Assembly: GCA_013397795.1 (NCBI GenBank)
Contig: VZTJ01000523.1
Coordinates: 742,303 to 806,302 of the forward strand
Direction: 5' to 3'
Length of the DNA stretch: 64,000 bases
Source: Orthonyx spaldingii
Lineage: Eukaryota; Chordata; Aves; Passeriformes; Orthonychidae
Part shown: positions 1-11,500 of the stretch, piece after piece
Numbering within the stretch: the first letter of the stretch is position 1
How the letters are laid out: each line of letters begins with the position of its first letter
Position numbers and translations under genes: made by a program
Notes under the pieces: generated by a model
What the model was told of the DNA's origin: nothing
Database searches by the model: none
Seen by the model: only the letters and a program-made list of their open reading frames with translations

Positions 1-3000
1 TTTTTTTTTTTTTTAAATACGAAAGGTGTTATTTCATTCCTGTTGAAATAATATTTAAGCCTGGGACAGGGCTTTTATATTAATTTCTTTGTAAATCACC
101 TTTGTTAAAGGTGGCAGTGGGAGAAGTAAAAAGAAGGGATGCAGCTGGGGATTCCACTTGGTGGGAGCACAGCTGAGGAGCTTTACAGGGGGCTCAGCTG
201 AAAGGCATTTCTGAAGAGGAGTATGGCAAATTGAAAGAAATGAAAGAGTCTGAATCATCCAGGCACACTCACAGAACTCAAGAGGAACATGGAGATTTTT
301 GTTTTATTGTTAAGTCCAGCAAACAAGGAATAAAACTTTGGAACACCAGAAATCTTGAGAGAAAAAGTTAGGCCTATTCTGTTTGAAATGCAGCTTGCAT
401 TTCTCTTTAGAGAGGATAAGATTTTTTTTTGGTAAAAAATTAGTGTTACAGAGATGAAAGCCGAAGACTCAGAAATATGAAAATGTGAAATAAATTACAC
501 TAATTGAATCTTATTTTTTCCTTTCAGAGACTGCCTTTAGTCCACATGTCAACCACAATTAGGTCCTCTAGAATCCAAGGAGTTGCTTTTGAGGACACTG
601 CACTTTGATCAGCTCCCAGCCAAGAGCTTCACTGGGTGTAAATGACTCCAGCTGCCCTGGAGAGTCAGGCTCACTTTGCAGCTCCCAAAGGCAACCCAGA
701 CAGCACAGAAAACCTTCCTCTGCTGGAAGATTGCTTCACTGGCCACAGCACAATCTATAACTCATCAGTCCATGTGTTTTCCTGTGCAGGAGGATGCCAG
801 GTTACATTTCACTTTGTGTCCAAATCGTGAGTTTCCAGTCTGAAATTTGGCCTTGCTTTAGCAAAACTGGTTTATATTTTCAAATTCTGGGAGTTTGTCT
901 TTAAGTATGCAACAACTACCATTTATAGCTTGACAGTAATTTCCCAAGGATGAGAAAAACAACAGTGACTTTGGGTTATTGAACTTTGTCTTAGTGTTTG
1001 AAATTTGAGAGGGAGGTAGATACTGCATTGGTTTAACCAGTGGTGGTTTGGGGAGGGTGTTGTGTGGTTTTGATATTGTTTAGGACCTTCTCTGCCTTTC
1101 TACACCGACTTTTTCTGACACTGAGGTCTTATTCTGGTCCTATAGGAAAAAGCAGCCCGAGATGTCCCTCTCAAGGACCCCATGTGGAAATAAAGATGTC
1201 CTGATCCTGCTGGAACTGGGGCCACCATAGTTAGAATGAAGGTTTGGAGATCCACTCTGAATTTCATTAAATGCTGTGCAGAAGGAACAACTTCAGGGGG
1301 CAAGATAAGACAATAATTTCTTTCTTTTCAGTTTGTAAACTGTGTTTCTTTCAACATTATTCAAATATTTGCATGAGAGCAATAGATAACATTCAAGCAG
1401 CATTAGGTGAGGTGTTGCTGTCTCTGAAAGAGCTCAGTCACTGTCGTCCTTCTCAGCATGAGCAGAGAAATTCCATCTGCAAACCTTCCCAAACAATCCT
1501 TTCATTCACGTTTAAGAACCTGAATCGCTTCTCCTTGCATTTCAGATTTGAAATGCGAACCGAAATGTGTTTCTGCAGATAATAAACAGTAACAATGAAC
1601 ACTATAAATAATTTAGTTGGCAACTCCAACAGTTTTGTTCCTGAAAGCAAAGGTGATGCAAGGATATGGCAGCTGAGATAAGCTATAGGAACACCCACAC
1701 CTGGTTGAGTTAACTTCATCATATTGCCAAGAATAACTCAGGAAGTGTTTTGTCTCTTCCAGAAGAAAGCTGCATTCTTGACTGCACAAGCAATTGTACA
1801 AATGCATTGAATCTTTTATTCACCTGGTGGCTGAGCGTCAAACGCTGTCGTTCGGATCTCTGGGAAGCTGTTTAGGACATTCCACTCTGTCATTTATATG
1901 TCACTTTAGCCCCAAATTACTTTTAATATGTTTTTTGGTTTTTTTTTTTTAGCCTAACAGCATTCCTTCCAAGATGTTTATGTTTCTACCTCCCTGTCTA
2001 TAGCTTACCTAAAATGCCATATGTCAATGTATGAATGGTGCTGAATTCCCACCCATTGATGGACACAAATATCCATTCCTTCCTGGCATGTGTTCTCAGA
2101 AGGATGCCTGTTATTGTAATTGCCCTCAAAATACAATAAAGAATAACCAGGTAAACAGCAATCAAAATGCTGGAATATATCTAGGAGAGAGTTTGCCAAA
2201 AACTTTCTTCTGGATAAGTTTTATGTTGCACACCAGGCGTATACAGTGAAATGAGAAAGGTATAGAAAACTGTATAGTTAGAAAAAATTCTTGCCGGTCC
2301 TATTTTAGCTTTTTTGGACATATTCAGCACCATTTATTATTGTATTTTCTACTTTTAAATGTTATCAAGTTATGCAGTTCACACTTTGCAACAGCACAGC
2401 ACGGAATTCTAAACAATAGTAACAACAGAGCACTACTAATTTAAGGCTATTATCCATTGATTTCCAGGTAACATCCATGGTGGTATCTAGTTTGAATTTT
2501 TTATTAATGAATGCGATATTAAAGCAGCCAGTAAGGAACAGAGCAGTGTTTTCTGAGCTGATGCCAGTCCCCAGTGCAGCTACAATGGGACGACCCCATT
2601 GTCCTTCCCCTCCATCTGTGTTTGTCTTCAGAAGAAAATAATCCCATTACTATCAGTTAATACTTGCAGTGCAGACAGGCTGTTCTTAGGGAGGCTCAAA
2701 GCCAGGCCATATCTAAGAACCTCTGTTTATTTCATAGCTAGAAAGAATCTGACTGAAACACACTAACCCCGCCATGTGATTAACAGAAAAAGTTTATTTG
2801 CCACCTCAGCCATGTAGGTGATGCTTGGTGTGCCCACCCTGAGCTTACCCTGGACAAGAAAAGCATGAACTGACAGACAATAATAAGCCAACTGATAATA
2901 ACCAAAGGACAAGGGATAAGAAGAGATAAAGAAATAGGGACAAGGCCTTTGTGTCTAGCACCTCGCAGTGCTTCCAAACTGGAAAGGAAAAATGACATTT

Positions 3001-4060
3001 TTTGTCTTTTTTTTCTGAAAAAAGTAAGAAGTGCTTAAGAGAAAATACAAAATAAAACTTTGAATAAAAAAAAATCTCCAGATGGTCATTAAATATGTTA
3101 AATGGCAGCCTGCTTTCAGCCCACCAGGCACCAAGTTTATTATTCTAATAACATCTTAAAATGAAAAAGATAAAGTCTTATAAAAAGAGGCTGTTAACTT
3201 TGATGGAGCTTAATCCAGATCACTTTTAGGATACCCATTAAGGTGCAAAGATACAAAACATATATTCAGCACCACAACAGTTCTCTCCTGAAGGGCCCTC
3301 ACGCAGGCACTGCCAGACTTTTTCTCTTCTCTCTTGCATGCAGGTGCTTAAAAAGAAAAAGCTTCAAAGGAAGAAACAGAACAAACACTTAAGACAGTGA
3401 TTTATATATAAAAAAAAGAAATTATAAATGTTGATAATGCAGAAGAGTAAGGAAAACAGAGTTTGGAAGGGTAGTTCTGTTTGCCATATAAAATATATTA
3501 TTGAACACATACGTTATGAAGATTTGATACATATTCCATATACACATTAACAAAATTTGATCATTCAATACAGTAAATCCTTCCCAAATAATGTGCATTT
3601 TACTGTAATTTACAAATACATCCAAGTTAAGTGTAGTGGCTTGGAATGGCCGTATTCATTTTGGGACAATCAGATATGTATGCATTGGTTTGGTATTATA
3701 TAAATAGATATTATCAGGTTTACTTTAGGTTTTCAGAAACTGAAAACAGAAAAAAACTTGCTTTATTTGAGGGATCTTGATGTGCAGGGTTTGAGATCCT
3801 GGACTGGAAAACCTCATTTTCTAAAAGTCCTCAAGTATTTATAAGATTGTTTCAGCTCAAGCTTCATTTTCTCTAAAGCAGTTTTAGGGTACTCAGTTTA
3901 TATGGAATTCTAATTCCAATGCTAAGGCAATATAACCTTCCAGATTTAGCTATTTAATAAGGTTTTTATATTGTTTTAAGCGTGCTGTATCACTTTTACA
4001 GTGTATCCAAAGCAGATTTGCTCATTTCTTTGATTCCACACGCTTGATATGATTGCGAAT
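1..4060. other. Unique AT-rich non-coding DNA
   Basis: No gene is recognised here. The stretch opens inside a T run (1-14) that continues beyond the window edge. Short open frames of 60-103 codons occur on both strands, such as 1271-1582 (+) and 1453-1722 (-). They overlap each other, lack recognisable domains and fit chance in AT-rich DNA. No CR1 or long simple repeat is visible. Confidence 0.7.
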
Positions 4061-4420
4061 TTTTCATACAACTTTTACAACTAATTCATATTTTTCTGTT
4101 TTCACACAAGGACTTAGCTCCAAAATGCCGACAAAAGCATTGAATACTTGAGTGGCGTTCTTTGGATCAGTTTCTATTAAGATCCGTGCTGTATTTTGGG
4201 ATATTTTCCCCCCTCTGTTCCCTTTCTCAGGTTTCTGTGCAGGCAGCTCAGCCTTGTCGGTGGCAGCGATGCCCGGACGGAGGCACTGACCCAGCCCGGG
4301 GTGAGCCCCGTGTCTGCCCTGCCCAGGGGCAGCAGCGGGGCTGGAAGTCAGTTTGGAATGTGCAGAGCAACCCAAGGAGGCTCTGAGGCCCAAACCCTTC
4401 AATAATGATCAGCACAGCAG
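4061..4420. other. Small GC-rich islet with an antisense open frame of unknown status
   Basis: Between about 4,240 and 4,340 the sequence is clearly GC-richer than its surroundings and holds several CpGs. A 112-codon frame is open on the minus strand (4402 down to 4064). Its C-terminal part, after residue 68, is less biased in composition than most chance frames and reads like a soluble mixed alpha/beta protein: NTARILIETDPKNATQ, later FNAFVGILEL, ending ELVVKVV before a stop. On the minus strand a pyrimidine/AG acceptor-like site ends at about 4235, just before that part. I do not recognise a family, and no convincing donor follows. It could be a terminal exon, a pseudogene scrap or chance. 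Confidence 0.2.
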
Positions 4421-7400
4421 CCCCAGCTGCAGAGCAGCCCTTGATCCATGGTGTGCCTGGGGATCAGCTTCCACTAATACAAATTAGGGAAGTTATTGAC
4501 TAATATCAAGGAAACAAACTTGATCAATGTCTTTCATTGATTATTTCAATCCAGTGTCCACATTCTTTGTTTTCTGTCCTTGTTTCATTCATCTCACACC
4601 ACCCAATTGAGCTCCTTGGTATAAGTGGGCATCAGACAATTATTAATTAATTCCTTTTTTTCATTGATTTTCAAAATTGTGTTAGAACCACAAAGAAAAA
4701 ACGATCACTAACTTAACTTTTTTACTTTAGTGTGGAAAGATAATTTTTATATCCCTTATGCAAAATAGTCTTAGAAGTCCCAAATAAAAGATCACTTGTA
4801 ATCAGTGAAGTAGAGAAATAAAATCCTGTTAGAAGTGAGCTCTTTCTGAACAACAATTTCCGAGTGGAAGGGATGAATTATACTGCTGATATTAAGGATA
4901 ATGCAGAATAATCTTTTAAAAATGCAGGCAGGTCTTTTTATGCCTACAGAATTTTATCCAGTGGAATCCTGGGAAAAGGAAAAAGGAAAAATTTAAAAGG
5001 TAACTCTATGTGTTCTTTAGAAATAGGCTGTAATTCTCTTCATCATATTTCTTCCCACACCCCTTTGCCAAAACCATTCCTGTTGCTCAGGTTTCACTGT
5101 GTGTCAGGAAAACATCAGCAAGAGAAGGAATTTACTGAGCACTTAAAGCTGATAACAGAAATTTCCCTCTGGAAGCCAAGTAAACCAAGGATCATGGAAA
5201 TAGGTGGAAGTCCTTGTTTACGAAAATGCTCAGTTCTTCCTGGTGGAAGAGCAGGTAAGTGGTACCCTGGGGTATTATTCTCTTCTGGGAAAAAAAGGCA
5301 TGTTGGAAACATGTTCCAGAGCTTTACACTCATCACTGTGTTTGTTTGGAGTTCTAGAGCAAAGGGGGAAAAAATGGCTTGAGAAATAAAATAGCATGAA
5401 ACTTTTCCCTCCACTGAAAAATACGTTTCTCAAAATTCAGCTCCTTCTATGCTGAAAACACATTCTCATGAAGCATTGGTTCCTTTTTTGAGGAAACAAC
5501 TGAATATCTTGCAAAAAAATGCATGGAGTGGATATTTGAACAGGTACAGGAGCAGTAACTGGCTTCAGGAGCAACCCTAAAACTGCTCAGCAGATGCCTG
5601 CACTTCTGAGCCGGATCTCTGCCAGGGAAAGACTTCATTCCTCTGAATTTACTCTGAATAAAGAGATGACTGGCAATTACTCTGGCTGGAAGTCAACTGG
5701 AATTAACCTAAAAGAAATCAATCTAAAACATCTAAACCTAGGTAAATGCATTTACCTTCTTCTCTAAACACGTGGCAACAACAGAACACGCAGTCTGGTT
5801 ACTAATTAAGAGTTCAAACAGTCAATCTTTGGTTCTTCTGTTCAATTAAAAAAAAATTGAATAAATGTAGATACACAGAGCTCTCAGAACTGAGGTTTCT
5901 GGACAAAAGGCAGGCTGCAGCACTGGAGAATCATGTGCCCAATGTCATTATGAGAAATGTATCTGGATTTTGTTTATATCTCATAAAAGCACCAAGGAAG
6001 CTCCACAGAGCTCTGTGCCCTATGGCAGTGCCCAGTGCAGAAATGAACATGGGCTAGGAAATAAATTATGGAAGATGGAGATCAGTGGAGATCAACAATG
6101 GATAAACAATCCAGCAAAATATATGTTGGAGAAATACTTTCTTCTTCTTTTTTTAAAGTACAGTAACTTGTGAGGACTTTTTTCATTGTCCTATCTCTGA
6201 TTTTCAAGAGGCTCTGATGATTTGAAAGCAGAAACTGATGTGGTTATTGGAAAACTCGATTCTGAAGCACAGTGCAGCAATTCTTGAAAATCTACTCCTC
6301 TAAAACTTCAGATTTATTAGCTGAGATGTCTTCTGTGCTTAATATTAACACTGATATTAAAATATATCCAAAACTGCACATGCTTAGATAAAATTCTAAA
6401 TTGTTTTGTAGTTTGACATTCAGACATTCAGAAGTGCAGACACTGTTTCTGCTGTAAAGTTTTGTAATGAACTAAAGTTTAAATTATTTGATACAAAATT
6501 AAAATGCAAGAATACAAAAGTGCAACTTTGGTATCATTTAGTGTTACCCAAAAACTTATTAAAAAGATGTTATTAATGCAAATTCTAATTTACTCCACTT
6601 TCACATTCAGCTTTATTGTGAATAAAATCTTTTATAATTATTGTTTCTTACCAGTGCAATGTCAGGTCACAGCTTTGGGGTGATAGCAGATGAAGAAAGG
6701 ATGAACTCGTTCCCAAAGTTAGCATACAATTTTAAAGGACTTTTTTTTCTTAATAAAAGTTCACATTTTTCAATTGTCATATTCTTGGTTTTCATTTTCG
6801 AGTAGGAAACATGTCAAATACAGCTTGCCTTTTTTTTTTTTTTTTTTAAATTCACTAGAACTTAGGTGAAGCTTAATTTATTTCAGCAGCTGAAACTTGT
6901 CCTCTTAGTCAAGTTCCATCATTTTCAGATAATGAAATCTTGCAGCAGTCCCGTATTAGACTGGGAAGCAAAGTGTTTTGTAGCTTGACTTTCAGGGATG
7001 TGGTTATCACCCTAAAGAAGGAGGAAATGTTGCTTATCTGAACCAGTCACATGTTGAGATTCAAACAGAAAAGGCACAAACCATGAGGGCATTATGGAAA
7101 TAGCAAACAATACTTTCATATCCTACGCTGGGACTCAGCCAGTCTACCTCAGCCCTTTGAAAGGGAAGCCAGGACTTGAAATTTATAAATAAATAAATAT
7201 ATAGGGCATCATTCCAAGCCTGCCAATGCACTGGGAAGTGTCCAAACTCTAATCCTGCAAGGGAGCAGCTTTTGTCACAGTAAGAGCCCCCAGCCCAGGG
7301 CCCGCTGCCCTCTGCCCATGCCCTGCTCACTGCCACATTCTCCCATTGCTGGAAAATTGAATTGGCCCCACATTAGGGACCAAACAGGTGCAGAAAAATG

Positions 7401-8249
7401 TTTGATATTCTGCCTGCAGTAGTGGCTCACCAGAAATATCCCCTAATGCCCCAAGTCAAGAGCTGGATGTAAGATAACACCTCCTGTTCCTGCAGGGCTG
7501 GGTTCTGCCCTCTGCACCACACCAGATTAATCTTCTCCTAAGCAGAGTCATGTAGGATATTGCTGGTGGTCAGTTATGCAGCCCCTCTTAGACTCCCTGC
7601 TCAGCTGTTGTACTGCAGGAGTGATTATTTCCTGTTGGGTGTTGTCTGACTGCTAACCATAAATCTCAGTGAATAACCACTTGTTCTCCTGTTCTGACAG
7701 ATGCTCCCAGGGAACGCTTGTTAAGGGAGGAAGGACTTCTGCCTGCATCTGCTGCAGTCAGCCCCAAAGTAGATTGAACACTAAACAACCCTGGCCAGAT
7801 TTTGCATCCTGATGCTCACAGGTAACCATTCCCTTGCAAGGAGAGATGCTTGGAAAAGAACTATTTCACTCTGCTGTGCTGACAGCCCGTGAGGGTTCTG
7901 CTGTCTCCACACTGCAGCTCACTCTGATTTAGGACTGTGCTGTGTCATTCATTACCTCAGTAATTATGAAGGAAAAAAATAATAGTTCCAGGACTTGTTC
8001 TTCATAAAGTGATCTTGCCAGTGGCTATGATAAAACATTTGATATGATAATGAGACATGGAAGATCCTGTCATTCTTTGTTCTCCCTCTTATTGTGTTTA
8101 TTACAATTGAGAAGAAAAGAATACACTAAAGGCTGTGAAAGACATTTCCACTCCTATCTGAATAGTTTTAATATCTTAATTTATAGGTTTTTAGAACTCC
8201 CCCTCTTCTGAAAGATGTACTTTCTGTTTCCTGTTGGCTCAGGGACACC
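4421..8249. other. Unique non-coding DNA
   Basis: No gene or interspersed repeat is recognised. A pyrimidine-AG / CAGGTAAGT pair near 5,091-5,254 resembles an internal exon and is treated as a finding. An 18-nt T run lies at 6830-6847. The frames present, up to 124 codons at 5008-5382 (+), carry no recognised domain. Confidence 0.65.
6830..6847. repeat. Poly(T) run, 18 nt
   Basis: An uninterrupted T homopolymer. No target-site duplication or retrocopy body is evident beside it, so it is called only as a mononucleotide repeat. Confidence 0.9.
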
Positions 8250-8531
8250 CTTTGGGGAGAGCTGGGCCTGGTTAGACTGGAAGAGAAAGAGAGGTGATTT
8301 CATCAATCCCTACAATATCTCCAAGAGGTGTCTCAGAGGGTGGTGCCCAGGGACAGGACAAGGAGAAATGGCCAGAAACTACAACACAAGGAGTTCCACC
8401 TCAACACGAGGAAGAACTTCTTTCCATGAGGGTGGCCGAGGCCTGGGACAGCTGCTCCAGAGGGTTGGGCTGGGTGGTCTCCAGAGGTCCCTTCCAACCC
8501 TTCAGATCTGAACAATTCTGTGATTCTGTGA
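8250..8531 (+). mobile_element. CR1 LINE 3' fragment (5'-truncated)
   Basis: This is a 5'-truncated copy of the avian non-LTR retrotransposon CR1, in plus orientation. The order of diagnostic CR1 phrases is intact: an 'agctgggcctg' opening, 'atttcatcaatccctacaa', 'gtgcccagggacaggacaag', 'aacttctttccatgagggtg', 'ctccagaggtcccttccaac'. It ends in two tandem ATTCTGTG octamers (8515-8530) plus A. A short piece of the usual consensus seems to be missing around 8,335-8,342, where 'tctcagaggg' runs directly into 'tggtgcccag'. Only the end of the reverse-transcriptase ORF region and the 3' UTR remain, so it cannot move by itself. Two overlapping plus-strand frames of 98 and 91 codons inside it are remnants or chance and are not genes. 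Confidence 0.93.
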
Positions 8532-11500
8532 AATTAGCAATTATTTATGTGCAAGAATCTATAAAATGATGGAACCACACTGTGCTGTCTTAAAGAAATT
8601 GTTCATCTTATCAATAATTCTGCCAGCGCTCTGCCAATTTGCTCTGTCAGTTTACTTTTCCTTTGATCAAAGCCAGAAAAGAACTTATTAAAAGAAAGGC
8701 AGGCTCTGTCTCATGCAGAACTTACTGAAGGGGAAAAGGACTTTTGTGTAATTACTTTTTTTACATAAAAATATCACCAGAAACCCCTTGACAGTTATCT
8801 TTTCCCTACTATGGACAATCTTTGGTAACCCTCAGATATCGCTCCTGTGTCTCCACACTTTTTTCCACACAACTCAGTCTGTGTTGTTTGGCTTTCCCTT
8901 TTCTTTTTTTTTTTCTTGGAGTCTGTGTGTTTCTCCCTGCCATTCCTTGATGTCTCTGCCAGGCTTGTGAAGCTGGTTTCTAGACAGAAAGGTCATAAAT
9001 TCAGTACATAATTGCTGCTATTGTTTCAGACAAACTACTTTTATTTCATTTCAGCAGCCTTAGGGTCTTCGGCTGTGGATTTCTTTTTTTAATAAGGTCG
9101 GTCTTCATTGTAAAAAATAACACTTAAAAGCAAGATATTGTATTTTACTAGAAAGTAAAACACTTTACCTGTGTGAGGGAATGGGGCTGAGTGATGATAT
9201 TATGAACTGAAGAAAAATGCTGTGATAATGAGGAAGGGACGTGATGGGTAAATGCTGCTCTGTCATGGGTTTGGATCACACAAGTGGGATTTTGAGAAGT
9301 TGAGTAATGGAATGCTGGCTTGGAGATGAGGAACAGCTGATTTTCCTTCTGTTTTTTATGTAGATGGCAGAACAGAAAAATAGAGAGGGAAGTCAGGGTA
9401 TTTTGAATATATTGAAGTTTACTGCATCTTCATAAAAGTAGGACATGTATGAAAAGGAGGCAAAGTGCCCCACTTGCATATTTGGAATTTACCAAGCAGC
9501 TCTGCCCTGTTTCCTTGCTGCAATTTGAAAACTGATGTTTTAATAATCAGTGGGTGCTTATTATTTAATTATTAATTAATTAGTTAACGCTTTTCCAACT
9601 TTTGATTCAGCCTAAGTATATATCAAAATATTAGTTGTGCACACATTTTGTGGATCACAAAATTTGTGACACCACGCTGATCAATAGCAGCCTATAGTAA
9701 ATAATTAATAATCATCATACAGGCAGCTAATAATTTTATAGAGCAGTTAGGCTTTAATGCAGCATCAAAATGTTTAATTCTTTCAAAGGTCAATGCAAAC
9801 TGGGAATGAGTAGTGTAGACACCAACCACAGAGAGTTTTCACTTACATGTGTGCTTAATAATTTTTCCTCTATTAGGAACAGTTAAAAATTCTGTCTCCC
9901 CCAGTTTGATTTTTCTTGCTCTATTATTCAGATTTTGCTTATTAGTCCATGATGGCTAATCTGTTTTATATCGTATGATGCTTTTAATTAGTCATTTCCT
10001 ACATTGAAATGCTGGGTTTACTTTGTTTGTTGGTGCAAAATACCAAAAATTCCATTGGCAACTGGATTATACCATTGCTACAGAGAAAATTCACAGTCCT
10101 CAATGTTGTAAAATAATGAAGATGAAATTTGGCATTCTTTGCTTTTAGTAATCTGCAGTCTATCATTTCAGTAAATGAGAGCAGACAATTCTCTCCTTAC
10201 TATTTAATCAAATAGCTAAAGATGTTAAAACTAGAATAAGTTAGGGACTTTTAATAGACTCTGAAAACACAGCAATTTGAAGATGGCCCAGATTAATTAT
10301 TCTTTAATTAAATGCAGTATGTTGAACCTAAAGTACAGACATTTGGTTTGCCAAAAAGTGGGTAGGGATCTATGGAAAACAAACCCATTAATAAAGATTA
10401 ATTTGTAACATGGAGAGGGGAAAAGTGAGATGACCAACTGTGTCACAGTTGAAACAGAGAGGAAAGAGAACCTGTGAGTAAGAAGAGGAACAATTTGTGG
10501 TTTTATAAAGGGATGCAGAGTGAGTTGGCTGTGCCAGATTTAGATTTGCACACAAACCTAAAGAATTAGAAGAAAAAAGCCAAATCAATCAGTAAAGACA
10601 GTGAGGAATTTGGGGTTTTTTTTTTGGTTTTGTTCAATATCAAAAGTTGTTTTTCATAAAAACCTTAAACCAATGTGTGCCAAGACCTACCCTGTGGATC
10701 GGGAATCCTTTTACATGGCAGGGTTTACACAGGGAGTCACAACCTTGCTCTGCCCACCTGAGCACTGCGTTACAAGGTACAGCACCGGATCCTAGAGGTG
10801 AGCGTGAGTAATAAAACCCAGGGCTCATAAACTCCCTCAGACTCTGCTCCTGTGCTGCATTTTAATGCCCTCTCTCCACTTTCTGTATCATTAAACCTGA
10901 CACACCAAATTTTATTCCCTTTAGCAGTGTTGTTAGCTTGAATGCCTCCTGAATATGAACCCTAAGTGAAGATGACTTCACCTTGGTGCTGAGCTTTCTT
11001 TGCTTCAGTTACCTTTGGTACTTGCCTTGCTTCAATTAACTTTGCAGGATCTGTGGAAAGGTCTCCCTGTTTTTATGAGATCTTTTTCTAAGGAAGGAAA
11101 AATATGTTTGGGAGTACACAGTGATAGAGAAATGAATTAAAAGAAATTACATTTTTGGCAGGTAGAAGAAGCTAAAGGCCATATTTAAGTGATAATAATT
11201 GTTATGATCTATTTATAGTCCCTCTTTAGAACCTAATTCTTTTGCTTAAGCAGCTACAGACTCTCTCAGTGCAGAAATATCTTTTCCTGTCCTACTTCCT
11301 GTGCTCCTTATTTATTTGAATTTTGCCTCAAACTCCTCAGGGCAGTGATCACGTCATTTCAACAGTAAAGTTACTGTGTGGTTTCTACTCCAGACATCTT
11401 ATATATGATAGTGGACAGGTATTTCAATATTGCCTTGTCTTACACCAGACAGCAGAAAGGAATTAGGCCTGGAACAGGGACAGAGCAGCTTTGAAGCACC

